A stretch of DNA of 64,000 nucleotides. It comes from Roseobacter sp. Its GTDB lineage: Bacteria > Pseudomonadota > Alphaproteobacteria > Rhodobacterales > Rhodobacteraceae. Within the stretch, counting starts at the first letter, position 1, and every line of letters begins with the position of its first letter. Positions 17,711-25,572 of this stretch are shown piece by piece. The position numbers were made by a program, and so were the translations under genes. The DNA lies in NCBI GenBank assembly GCA_002731875.1, contig PCCY01000035.1:1-64000 (forward strand), written 5' to 3'. Under the pieces are notes generated by a model. The model had not been told where the DNA came from, made no database searches, and saw nothing but the letters and a program-made list of their open reading frames with translations.

Positions 17711-18931
17711 ATGGCGGACGCGAAAACTGCAATCGAACGAACCGAACCAAGCAAGCGTGCAGAAAAGGCGCTGTCCGCTGCATTCGTGCGCACTGTCACC
17801 GCCGCCGGCAAGTACACCGACGGTCACGGCTTGTTCCTCAAGGTTGATACCTCAGGCGCGAAGCGTTGGGTGCAGCGCATTATGATACGCGGCAAACGGA
17901 CCGAGATAGGCATGGGTAGCGCATCCCTTGTTACCTTAGCAGAGGCACGGGAGACCGCTCTACAGAACCGCAAGCTGGCGCGGGCGGGTGGTGACCCTCT
18001 GCAATCAAAACGCACCGCAGAGGCTTTGCTGATGTTTGAGGAAGCATCGCGCAAGGTTCATAAGAACCACGAACCGGCATGGCGCAACAAGAAACACGCG
18101 GCGCAATTCATATCGACGCTGGAAACCTACACCTTCCCCCGCATCGGCAAGTTGAAGGTGTCAGAGGTGACAGCGGCGGACGTGCTGGCCGTGCTGCAAC
18201 CCATCTGGCTTGAAAAGCCCGAAACGGCGCGGCGGGTGCGCCAGCGCATCGGCACCGTGATGAAATGGGCCGTGGCGAACGGATGGCGGCAAGACAACCC
18301 GGCGGACGCAATCGCGCAAGCCCTACCCAAACAGGACAAAACGCAAGCGCACCGCAAAGCCCTGCCCTATGACAAGGTATCAGAATTTCTCGACGCTCTT
18401 AAAGCGTCTGATGCAGGGGACACCACCAAACTGGCGTTAGAGCTGGTTATTTTAACAGCGTCACGGTCTGGTGAGGTGCGTTTGGCGGAATGGTCGGAAT
18501 TTGATCTGGACCAAGCCATCTGGACCCGCCCAGCGCACCGCATGAAAGCGAAGAAAGAGCATCGCGTCCCCCTATCGCCCCGTGCTGTTGAGGTGCTGTC
18601 ACAGGCTCGAAAATTGGGGTCAGGCGAGGCTCTAGTGTTTCCTGGCACCAGACACGGCAAGCCGCTGTCTGACATGACGCTGTCAAAGCTGACGAAGGCG
18701 CTGGGCTATGACGTGGACGTGCATGGGTTTCGCACCTCGTTCAAGACATGGACCCAAGAACGCACCAACACGCCCCGCGATGTATCCGAGGCGGCGCTGG
18801 CCCATACGGTCAAGGATAAGGCAGAGGCGGCATATGCGCGGTCAGATTTCTTTGACAAGCGCAGGACGCTGATGGAGCGTTGGGCTATCTTCATGAAGGC
18901 TCAAGATGTTCAAGTCGCAAGGATTGGTTGA
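17711..18931 (+). CDS. P4-type tyrosine integrase
   Basis: 406 residues from the ATG at 17711, preferred over one at 17699 because GGGGGA precedes it. An N-terminal DUF4102-type arm-binding domain (TDGHGLFLKVDTSGAKRWVQ) is followed by a core-binding SAM-like domain and the catalytic domain. The active-site residues are all visible: Arg in LTASRSGEVRLAEW, His-x-x-Arg in DVHGFRTSFKTW, the second His in ALAHTVKDKAEAAYARSDF and the Tyr nucleophile in EAAYAR. Enzymes of this group insert elements at tRNA 3' ends, in agreement with the 14-bp tRNA-Ser repeats around this island. The stop overlaps the next start (TGATG). An 11-bp dyad covers its start region and may provide autoregulation. Confidence 0.95.
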   Translation: MADAKTAIERTEPSKRAEKALSAAFVRTVTAAGKYTDGHGLFLKVDTSGAKRWVQRIMIRGKRTEIGMGSASLVTLAEARETALQNRKLARAGGDPLQSKRTAEALLMFEEASRKVHKNHEPAWRNKKHAAQFISTLETYTFPRIGKLKVSEVTAADVLAVLQPIWLEKPETARRVRQRIGTVMKWAVANGWRQDNPADAIAQALPKQDKTQAHRKALPYDKVSEFLDALKASDAGDTTKLALELVILTASRSGEVRLAEWSEFDLDQAIWTRPAHRMKAKKEHRVPLSPRAVEVLSQARKLGSGEALVFPGTRHGKPLSDMTLSKLTKALGYDVDVHGFRTSFKTWTQERTNTPRDVSEAALAHTVKDKAEAAYARSDFFDKRRTLMERWAIFMKAQDVQVARIG

Positions 18932-19818
18932 TGTTTACGCCAGAAGGTTATTGGTCATGGACAGAAATGATCGACGCAACATCGCTTTGGACGCTTGCAA
19001 TCGTGTCAGCGGAAATTGCACCAGAGTTCAACTTTCAAGAGATAGAAGACACTCCCTACAAATGTAGACGGTTGTTGATTGAGAGGCTCGCTTCCAACAG
19101 CAGAGTAGAGAATGCCCATGAAGCGTGGTTCGCCATGGATTTATTGGAACTCTGGGTGCTGGCAAACTTCATGGATACTTACGATGCAGTCCTATGTTCA
19201 CCCGATGGAAGAACTTTACGATGCCCGCCAATAATTAAGGCGCACGGGGATGCGTTTGACTGGTGGCTCTGGCCGCTCTCAAAAAATAAGATTTCAGATG
19301 GCGAAGCGAACACTTATTTTGAAGGCTTCCGGCGCGACAAGTTTACAATCACGGACGCAAGAGCCAGATTTTGTGCTATCGACTACGATACAGGCACAAT
19401 CAGGTTGAAACCGAATACAGTAAAGCTTTTGTCCTCTGCATCTTACGGCCACAACGGCGGTGACTCCAACGAAGACACACTTCGCTTCATTGATGAACAG
19501 ATACGACCGATTATTGGCTGGTCAATTTGCTGGAACGCGAACGACGTTCCAGCCACCATGAAGGAAATATTCGACGGTCTAGGCTTTGGCGATTTGGATT
19601 GGACGGCGCTTTTTGAGAAAGAGACCAGCAGTCAATCGTTAGCAAAAAATGGAATGCATATAATCGAGTGTGTCATGGCCGCTTTTCCGGATGGAAAAGG
19701 TGATGTCACATGGTCCGATGTAGAATCAAGAGTAGGCTATTCCCGTCGCAGTATCATACGCGCTTTAAAGCAAAGCGGACTGCACTCGAAGTGGGCAGCA
19801 ACTGGGCAGACCCAATAG
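18931..19818 (+). CDS. Island protein of unknown function with C-terminal HTH-like segment
   Basis: 295 residues; the ATG at 18931 overlaps the integrase stop (TGATG), so the two genes are coupled. I do not recognise the family. It is rich in Trp and acidic residues, has no signal peptide or membrane segment, and ends in a probable helix-turn-helix (DVTWSDVESRVGYSRRSIIR). Base composition is more AT-rich than the flanking chromosome. Because it shares an mRNA with the integrase, a role in excision control, replication or cargo defence can be imagined, but nothing in the sequence decides between them. Confidence 0.65.
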   Translation: MFTPEGYWSWTEMIDATSLWTLAIVSAEIAPEFNFQEIEDTPYKCRRLLIERLASNSRVENAHEAWFAMDLLELWVLANFMDTYDAVLCSPDGRTLRCPPIIKAHGDAFDWWLWPLSKNKISDGEANTYFEGFRRDKFTITDARARFCAIDYDTGTIRLKPNTVKLLSSASYGHNGGDSNEDTLRFIDEQIRPIIGWSICWNANDVPATMKEIFDGLGFGDLDWTALFEKETSSQSLAKNGMHIIECVMAAFPDGKGDVTWSDVESRVGYSRRSIIRALKQSGLHSKWAATGQTQ

Positions 19819-19920
19819 GCTAAGGACGCCCAGTCTCTGCCCACCTGCCCAGATTTACTCGAAGCCCAATTCAACTGAAGATTCCAGCACGAACCGCATA
19901 AGCCCGAAAGGAACCGCGAC

Positions 19921-20112
19921 GTGCCCGAACACCACCTCAGACGACCCGCCGTCGAAGCAGCAACAGGCCTCAGCCGATCCAGCCTCTATGCAATGATGGA
20001 TACAGGCGACTTCCCCCGTCCCGTCCGCATCGGAAAGCGTGCCGTGGCGTGGCCTGAAAGCGCCGTGACCGCTTGGCTGGCATCCCGCCCTACCGCTGAT
20101 AGTGTCGGGTAA
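19921..20112 (+). CDS. AlpA-family transcriptional regulator (excisionase-like)
   Basis: 63 residues starting at a GTG (19921) with AAAGGA upstream. The sequence LSRSSLYAMMDTGDFPRPVR followed by IGKRAVAWPESAVTAWLASR is the classic AlpA/MerR-like winged helix-turn-helix of P4-type islands. In CP4-57 AlpA promotes excision by raising integrase expression, and the same role is likely here. It is the third gene on the same strand from the integrase. Confidence 0.88.
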   Translation: MPEHHLRRPAVEAATGLSRSSLYAMMDTGDFPRPVRIGKRAVAWPESAVTAWLASRPTADSVG

Positions 20113-20209
20113 AACAACGCCCACGCAGTAACAAAACTGGCGCGGGCGCTGGGTCGTCTGAACAAACTCCAGATACCGCGCTGCAATCCACAAAACAAGG
20201 ATTCAGTAA

Positions 20210-20500
20210 ATGAAAATCCGAGCAACGCTCTTTCTGAGCGAACAATCCCGCACGTTTGAACTCAAGGGCCGCTTAGGCTGGGCGATGGTGCACCTTGTCG
20301 AAGCTGGCGCAAAGGGCGTCACCCCCATTTCGCGTCCTGCGCCTAGGTGGTCAGGCTACGTGTTTGACCTCAGAGAACTTGGCATCCCTATCGAAACCAT
20401 CATGGAGCCGCACGAAGGTAACTATCCCGGCCTGCACGCCCGGTATGTGCTGTCATGTGACGCAGAGGTGAAGCCTTTCGAGTGCGAGGTGCAGGCATGA
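20210..20500 (+). CDS. Small helix-turn-helix domain protein
   Basis: 96 residues, AAGGA upstream of the ATG. The pattern LKGRLGWAMVHLVEAGAKGV...RWSGYVFDLRELGIPIETI matches the small winged-helix domain proteins found in alphaproteobacterial islands and prophages. Probably DNA-binding. The stop overlaps the next ATG by four bases. Confidence 0.6.
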   Translation: MKIRATLFLSEQSRTFELKGRLGWAMVHLVEAGAKGVTPISRPAPRWSGYVFDLRELGIPIETIMEPHEGNYPGLHARYVLSCDAEVKPFECEVQA

Positions 20501-20625
20501 GGATCGACCGCCCAGCACCCCGCCTAGCCCCCACCACGCCCTTTGAGCGTCACCTGATCCACAAGCACAATCTACCAGACCATTGGGTGCGGACCTACAC
20601 CGAGTTGCGCGGGGGGCATCGCTGA
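20497..20625 (+). CDS. 42-residue island protein
   Basis: A short frame that starts in an ATGA overlap with the preceding gene and ends in a TGATG overlap with the next. This tight tiling is the main evidence that it is translated. The product is basic and Pro/His-rich (MRIDRPAPRLAPTTPFERHL) with no recognisable domain. Confidence 0.5.
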   Translation: MRIDRPAPRLAPTTPFERHLIHKHNLPDHWVRTYTELRGGHR

Positions 20626-21137
20626 TGACCAAAGGCAAACGCAACGACAATGACGGACAGTACACCACCTTGCCCTATGCCCAACTTAAGTCCGAAGCAT
20701 GGCGGTCCCTTTCGGGGGCCGCTGTCAAGGTCTGGCTGGAACTGCACACCCGTTTCAATGGCGGCAACAACGGCAACGTCAGGCTATCTATGAATGAAGC
20801 GGTCAAGGCGCTGGGCATATCCAAAGGCACCGCCCAGCGCGCCTTTATCGAACTAGAGGAAAAGGGTTTCATAGCCCTGCAAAACCCTGGTAATTGGTAT
20901 CACCGAAAGGCGCATGAATGGCGTCTGACCACTAAGCGGATGCAGACCGCCAAAGGCGTCCAAGTGGCAACGCACGATTGGCAAAGCTGGCGAGCAAAAA
21001 CAAGAGGCGGTCCACCAGAGTACCCGTCACCCTCGCCAATGGGTCCACCTCGAAACCCAAGGCCCGTTTCTGGGTCCACCAGAGAACCCGTCAAAGCGAT
21101 TTCAAAGGCCCGCTTGGGTACTAAGGTGGGACACTAA
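20625..21137 (+). CDS. Island protein with helix-turn-helix, replication-initiator-like
   Basis: 170 residues; the ATG at 20625 overlaps the previous stop. Residues about 10-110 contain a winged-helix pattern: LPYAQLKSEAWRSLSGAAVK, then SMNEAVKALGISKGTAQRAF and IELEEKGFIALQ. Such sequences are common in accessory elements as replication or regulatory DNA-binding proteins. The C-terminal 60 residues are a Pro/Arg-rich, probably disordered tail. It ends a run of four overlapping genes beginning at 20210 or earlier. No catalytic motif is visible. Confidence 0.6.
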   Translation: MTKGKRNDNDGQYTTLPYAQLKSEAWRSLSGAAVKVWLELHTRFNGGNNGNVRLSMNEAVKALGISKGTAQRAFIELEEKGFIALQNPGNWYHRKAHEWRLTTKRMQTAKGVQVATHDWQSWRAKTRGGPPEYPSPSPMGPPRNPRPVSGSTREPVKAISKARLGTKVGH

Positions 21138-21339
21138 TACTAACCACTCCCCTTAAGCGTATGCGCCACGTGTGATAAGCACGTCGATAGCGGGGGGCGG
21201 TAGAAAGTTGGGGCGTGATGATTTCGTGACCGGGTCAAGCTGCAAAAACCGCGCATCCACAATTTGGGCATTCCGGTTTTAGCGCACCGATAAAACATGA
21301 ATTTGGTTTATGATTTCGGAAAATTACAGGAGACACCGC

Positions 21340-21981
21340 ATGGGCGGATATGGTTCTGGACGCAGTGGCTACAGCCAGAAAGCCGAACACCTAAAATCGC
21401 TGGACGTGAACCGATTGCACCGCGAGGGCTGTCTAAGCCCCGGTAGGCGCGGGTATTGGATCTGGTCAAGGGATGGCACAGAAACAGGGCGCATCGCCTA
21501 CCACGCAGAGGAGCATCACCTTGTCTTGGATTACAAGGTGCGCCTCTACGGTGGCGAGTGGAAAACCATCACGCAATCCATCCCCCTGACCTATGCAGAG
21601 TGCAACTATGGCGGCACGCGCCCCTATTTCAGATGCAACGGCATAGTGAATGGTCGGCATTGCACACGTCGCGTCGGCAAGGTGTTTGCAGGGGGCAGAT
21701 ATTTCCTTTGCCGCCACTGCCACAACGTCGCCTATGCCAGCCAGTCAGAGCCGCGCTATGACCGCATGTTAAGGCGCGCCAACAAGCTGCGCACCGCGCT
21801 GGGCGGCGAACCTGGCATCGCGCATTCGATAGCGGCCAAACCCAAGGGCATGTGGCAACGGACGTATCAAAGAAAGCGATTTGAGATTGAGTGGTGCGAG
21901 AACCAAGCAACCCACCATTTTCTAAGCAAATTTGCACATCTTCTCAGCCCAGAGGAACGTGAGATGTATTTCGGGCATTAG
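21340..21981 (+). CDS. Island protein with zinc-ribbon-like Cys/His cluster
   Basis: 213 residues from the ATG at 21340 (CAGGAGA upstream; the frame is open from 21310). The N-terminus MGGYGSGRSGYSQK is a Gly-rich opening seen in a group of uncharacterised island proteins. A probable zinc site is formed by C-x(7)-HC near YFRCNGIVNGRHCTRR and C-x-x-C in YFLCRHCHNVAYASQ. The rest is basic. No transposase or nuclease motif is evident. Function unknown; nucleic-acid binding is the likeliest property. Confidence 0.6.
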   Translation: MGGYGSGRSGYSQKAEHLKSLDVNRLHREGCLSPGRRGYWIWSRDGTETGRIAYHAEEHHLVLDYKVRLYGGEWKTITQSIPLTYAECNYGGTRPYFRCNGIVNGRHCTRRVGKVFAGGRYFLCRHCHNVAYASQSEPRYDRMLRRANKLRTALGGEPGIAHSIAAKPKGMWQRTYQRKRFEIEWCENQATHHFLSKFAHLLSPEEREMYFGH

Positions 21982-22015
21982 TGCAAATGCACTTAATCAA
22001 GCAACCGATTGAAGG

Positions 22016-22432
22016 TTAGTCGCCACGCATGAAGTTCGCGGCACCAGCGACTCCGCTGCCCACGACTTCTAAGTCTTTTTCCTCAAATTTCCGAAACGCT
22101 CCCACAAACAGCGCTACGGTAATGGCGGTTATCGAAGTGATGGGGGCAACTATCATTGCAACCGAGAAGGCTGCATTGGCGAAAACGAACGGCCCCCAGA
22201 TTACACTATGGACCATGTGCCAAAGCGCCCCTGACATACCAAGGATAACAATTACTCCAGTTGAGACGGCCACCCACTTAATAATATAGCGCTGCCCTAG
22301 TTCACGATGCGCCAGACGCTTTAGGCTCGCTTCAGCTTCAAGCAATTCAAATTCAAGTTCCTCCCTACCTGCGTATTGGGATGATCCATCGTGAATCAAA
22401 TCTGGATCAATCGGAGGGATATCGTCAGGCAT
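22016..22432 (-). CDS. Small membrane protein paired with the Panacea gene (candidate toxin)
   Basis: 138 residues. An acidic N-terminus and amphipathic helix (about 20-48) precede hydrophobic segments at about 53-75 (WVAVSTGVIVILGMSGALWH) and 77-112 (IWGPFVFANAAFSVAMIVAP onward), giving two or three membrane helices, then a short charged tail. Its start overlaps the end of the Panacea-domain gene by 8 bases, so the two are a coupled two-gene unit on the strand opposite to most island genes. Panacea antitoxins are known to neutralise very diverse toxins, some of them membrane proteins; by position this is the candidate toxin. No enzymatic motif is present. Confidence 0.6.
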   Translation of the reverse strand: MPDDIPPIDPDLIHDGSSQYAGREELEFELLEAEASLKRLAHRELGQRYIIKWVAVSTGVIVILGMSGALWHMVHSVIWGPFVFANAAFSVAMIVAPITSITAITVALFVGAFRKFEEKDLEVVGSGVAGAANFMRGD

Positions 22433-22898
22433 TGGCTATATGCTTTTTCGCCTCAGCGCGCTTTAAGACGTAATGCTGCTTGATTAAGTCATCAGTTATC
22501 GGAGCGTAATACCCCCCCGTCTTCGTAGCGATATGCCACGGCCCGCCGGGTACATGTGTAATATCCGAAAGCTGAAAAGCGGCAAGACTCCCATATATTT
22601 TGTAAATCTGCTCGAGAAAATCTTCATCTTGCTCGGTGAACGAGGCATCAGGAACGCTGTTCACTGGGGCAGAAACGTTGATGCCCTGTTTTCGGAAATC
22701 CCGGTAAACTTCAGGCACAACAGGTCCATACTGCCACGCCTCTATGCGGTTTGAGAACAGTGGCATGTTACGAGTCTCAAGATGCCATCCGTGAGAGATG
22801 TAGGTCAGCTTTAAAAGCGACATAAGTGACAAAGTCTTCCCGTCCCGCCCAGCGCGGTTTACAAACCAGTTAGCAACTTGGCGGGCGTCATATGTCAT
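22425..22898 (-). CDS. Panacea (DUF4065/SocA-like) domain protein, candidate antitoxin
   Basis: 157 residues from the ATG at 22898, which has GAGAGGAAG upstream and gives the usual family start MTYDARQVANWFVNRA; an ATG at 22919 is less well placed. The Panacea core is clear: LSLMSLLKLTYISHGWHL, NRIEAWQYGPVVPEVY, and SDITHVPGGPWHIA. This domain occurs in Caulobacter SocA, a ClpXP adaptor for the SocB toxin, and in the PanAT antitoxins. Here it is first in a two-gene unit with a small membrane protein. The antitoxin role is inferred from family and arrangement. Confidence 0.85.
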   Translation of the reverse strand: MTYDARQVANWFVNRAGRDGKTLSLMSLLKLTYISHGWHLETRNMPLFSNRIEAWQYGPVVPEVYRDFRKQGINVSAPVNSVPDASFTEQDEDFLEQIYKIYGSLAAFQLSDITHVPGGPWHIATKTGGYYAPITDDLIKQHYVLKRAEAKKHIANA

Positions 22899-23176
22899 CA
22901 AATTCTTCCTCTCAGACATCTTATATAGGCATTCCTTAAGAAATGTGAATTTAAGTTTTTGATTGGATAACCCCGTTGGCTCCGAGAAAGTAAGCGGGAA
23001 AAAACGCGCTCCAACGCCTGAAGGGCTGGGGACCGCAACAATTAGTCAGTTTTGCTGACCGTCAAAATCAATTTAAAAAATCGGTCACTCAAATTGGAAC
23101 TGGGGGTCAAATTGGGGGACGCCACAATCAAAACATTCTATAAGCACTTGAAACAACTTACTAATTTAAAGAAATA

Positions 23177-23190
23177 TGGCGGAGGAGGTG
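23177..23190. repeat. Island attachment site, tRNA-side copy
   Basis: Last 14 bases of the tRNA-Ser(UGA) gene (CCA included) on the minus strand, identical to 17577-17590. Confidence 0.75.
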
Positions 23191-23266
23191 GGATTCGAAC
23201 CCACGGTACGCTCTCACGCACGCTGGTTTTCAAGACCAGTGCATTCGACCACTCTGCCACTCCTCC
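23177..23266 (-). tRNA. tRNA-Ser (anticodon UGA)
   Basis: 90 bases including an encoded CCA. Acceptor stem GGAGGAG/CTCCTCC, anticodon arm CTGGT-CTTGAAA-ACCAG with anticodon TGA, a long variable arm (GCGTGCGTGAGAGCGTAC) and T-arm GTGGGTTCGAATCCCAC. The 3' end is the insertion point of the island, whose 14-bp repeat restores it exactly. Confidence 0.95.
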
Positions 23267-23496
23267 GCAGCAGGGACCGCATAGAGGGGTCTTGGCGATT
23301 CTGCAAACATCGAAATCGTATGGTGGCAACAAAGTCGAATGGGGAAATTTGCCTATCGTGAAGTGCTGGTCTTTTCACCGCAGCCTGCCCGCGTTACTGT
23401 GTGGGCAAGACCCCGCCAATGGGGCAATAAACATGCCGTATAAGCGGCGCAAAGCTCTGGGTGGAACGCCGGGCTTGCAGGCAAGGACGACTGATC

Positions 23497-24378
23497 ATGA
23501 ACAGGCTAACGCTTCCCCTTCCCCACACAAGCCGGACCATAGGCGTATTGGTCGCGCTGACGGTGCTTGTGGGGTGCGAGGGCATCGGACCACTGGGACT
23601 GGGACAGGGAAATTCCGCGTCCGGCCAGACAGAGTCGACCAAGCTGGTCGAACGCGATGTCGAAGCACCAGATGTATTTTCGGTGACCGACAAGGGGTTA
23701 TGGGACGGTCGCCCCAGCCTGGGCGGCGTTTGGGTTGCGCATCCTGATGTCACAGAACCTGAAAGGGTGATCATCCGTAACGAAGCAAACGGCAAGTTCG
23801 TTATCGGTGCGTTGTTCCGTCGCGAACGCGATCTGCCCGGCCCCAAGTTGCAAATTTCGTCCGACGCGGCCGCCGCGCTGAACATTCTTGCCGGGGCACC
23901 CGCGCCGTTGAATGTGACCGCTCTGCGCCGCGAAGAAGTTGACGCACCTGTTCAGGATTCTGCACCTGATGCAACCATCAAGACACCTTCGGCGGTGACT
24001 GAAACAGCGCTGGCACCTGTTGTTGCGTCGCCCCCGGCGACACCTGCTGCCGAACCCGCATCCGCTGCTGAGGTAGCCGTAAGCGCCCCGCCGGCCCCAA
24101 AAGCCGCCGCTTTACCCGCCGCTACATCGAATCCCACGTCGACGCTGGCCAAGCCTTACGTACAGATTGGTATTTTCAGCATCGAAGCCAATGCCAACCG
24201 TGCCGCCAATCAGATGCGCAGCGCCGGCATGGTCCCGTCGGTCAAGCGCAGCGAGATCAACGGCAAGGCGTTCTGGCGCGTGGTTGTCGGGCCGGCAGCG
24301 ACAAACTCAGAGCTGAATTCGTTGCTCAAATCCATCAAAACCGAAGGGTATTCGGACGCCTACGCGGTATCCAGCTAA
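23497..24378 (+). CDS. SPOR-domain lipoprotein
   Basis: 293 residues from the ATG at 23497. A lipoprotein signal ends in LTVLVGC, so the protein is lipid-anchored. A long Ala/Pro-rich linker (about 150-215) leads to a C-terminal SPOR domain (PYVQIGIFSIEANANRAANQ ... FWRVVVGPA) that binds denuded glycan at division sites. It stands 24 bases before a D,D-carboxypeptidase gene, supporting a role in septal peptidoglycan. The layout resembles the SPOR proteins that precede dacF in Rhodobacterales. Confidence 0.88.
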   Translation: MNRLTLPLPHTSRTIGVLVALTVLVGCEGIGPLGLGQGNSASGQTESTKLVERDVEAPDVFSVTDKGLWDGRPSLGGVWVAHPDVTEPERVIIRNEANGKFVIGALFRRERDLPGPKLQISSDAAAALNILAGAPAPLNVTALRREEVDAPVQDSAPDATIKTPSAVTETALAPVVASPPATPAAEPASAAEVAVSAPPAPKAAALPAATSNPTSTLAKPYVQIGIFSIEANANRAANQMRSAGMVPSVKRSEINGKAFWRVVVGPAATNSELNSLLKSIKTEGYSDAYAVSS

Positions 24379-24402
24379 CCCAATCTAAAGAGGAACCCGC
24401 CC

Positions 24403-25572
24403 ATGATCCGCCTATTTGCAGCATTCTTGGCAACAATCCTGCTTTCCGTGCCTGCCGATGCATTCGAAACTCAGGCGAAAGCGGCTTACGTCATCGACCA
24501 GACGACCGGAACCGTGTTGATGACCAAGAACGCGGACGAGCCTTTGCCCCCTGCCTCGATGTCAAAGCTTATGACGTTATACATGGCATTCGAGGCCGTC
24601 GAACGTGGGAAAAGCAATGGTGGTCTTGACCTGACCGAAGAATTACCGGTCTCGCAACACGCGATGTCCTATGGCGGGTCGACGATGTTTCTTGATACGA
24701 CAGACCGCGTCAAGGTCGAAGACCTGTTGCGCGGCATCATCGTGCTATCGGGCAACGACGCCTGCGTTGTGATCGCCGAGGCATTGAGCCCCGATGGTAC
24801 CGAAGCCGGTTTTGCCAGGCTGATGACCCAGCGTGCACAGCAAATGGGCATGACGAATTCGACATTTGCGAACTCGAACGGGTGGCCCGCCGCCGGACAT
24901 CGCATGTCGGTACGCGATCTTGGGTTGCTGGCAATGCGTCTGATTACGGATTATCCGCAATACTACCCGATGTTTGCGCAACAGGAATTCCTCTTTGATG
25001 GCCGTGCCCCGCAGAACAAGTCAAATCGTAACCCGTTGTTGGGCTTGGGGATTGGCGCAGACGGGTTGAAAACCGGCCACACTCAGGAAGCAGGCTATGG
25101 GCTTGTCGGGTCTGCCAAACAAGGCGACCGCCGGGTGATTTTCGTTCTGTCCGGGCTCGACAGCACCGCGGCGCGGGCACAGGAATCCGAGGCTATCGTG
25201 AACTGGGCGTTCCGGCAATTCTCTCAGCGGTCGATGGGGGACAAGGGTACCTTGATCGCCGAAGCCCCCGTCGTGCTTGGTGCGCAGGGCACTGTTGGGA
25301 TGGAGCTGGAGAACGATCTTTCGGTGCTTGTCCCGGTTTCTGGCGGTAGCGATGTGTCGGCTGAAGTCGTCTATACAGGCCCATTGCGCGCGCCCATCAC
25401 CAAAGGGCAGAGCGTGGGTGAACTGGTCCTGACCCGTGGCGATTTACCCGAGGTGCGCGTCCCGCTTGTGGCAAAAGACAGTGTTGCCGCCGGTGGCTTC
25501 CTGGTCAAACTCGAAGCCGCAGCACGCCATCTTCTGACCCGGCTGAACGAAGGACCCGAGGCCGCTTCGTGA
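24403..25572 (+). CDS. D-alanyl-D-alanine carboxypeptidase (penicillin-binding protein 5/6 type)
   Basis: 389 residues with a signal peptide (cut near ADAFE). The three active-site motifs of S11 peptidases are present: S-x-x-K in PPASMSKLMTLY, S-G-N in IVLSGNDACV and K-T-G in DGLKTGHTQEAG. After the catalytic domain (to about 265) is the beta-rich PBP5 C-terminal domain and a final amphipathic helix for membrane contact (KLEAAARHLLTRLNE). It trims the fifth residue of peptidoglycan stem peptides. The stop overlaps the tmk start (GTGA). Confidence 0.93.
   Translation: MIRLFAAFLATILLSVPADAFETQAKAAYVIDQTTGTVLMTKNADEPLPPASMSKLMTLYMAFEAVERGKSNGGLDLTEELPVSQHAMSYGGSTMFLDTTDRVKVEDLLRGIIVLSGNDACVVIAEALSPDGTEAGFARLMTQRAQQMGMTNSTFANSNGWPAAGHRMSVRDLGLLAMRLITDYPQYYPMFAQQEFLFDGRAPQNKSNRNPLLGLGIGADGLKTGHTQEAGYGLVGSAKQGDRRVIFVLSGLDSTAARAQESEAIVNWAFRQFSQRSMGDKGTLIAEAPVVLGAQGTVGMELENDLSVLVPVSGGSDVSAEVVYTGPLRAPITKGQSVGELVLTRGDLPEVRVPLVAKDSVAAGGFLVKLEAAARHLLTRLNEGPEAAS

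Larger units (their letters stand above)
17577..23190. mobile_element. Integrated genomic island at tRNA-Ser(UGA)
   Basis: A 14-bp direct repeat, TGGCGGAGGAGGTG, occurs at 17577-17590 and at 23177-23190. The right copy is the 3' end of the tRNA-Ser gene including its encoded CCA. Between the copies (about 5.6 kb) are a P4-type tyrosine integrase, an AlpA-like regulator, several helix-turn-helix or unknown proteins and a Panacea-domain gene pair. The integrase sits at the end farthest from the tRNA. No replication, packaging or conjugation genes are seen, so this is a satellite-like or decayed element. Confidence 0.8.
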
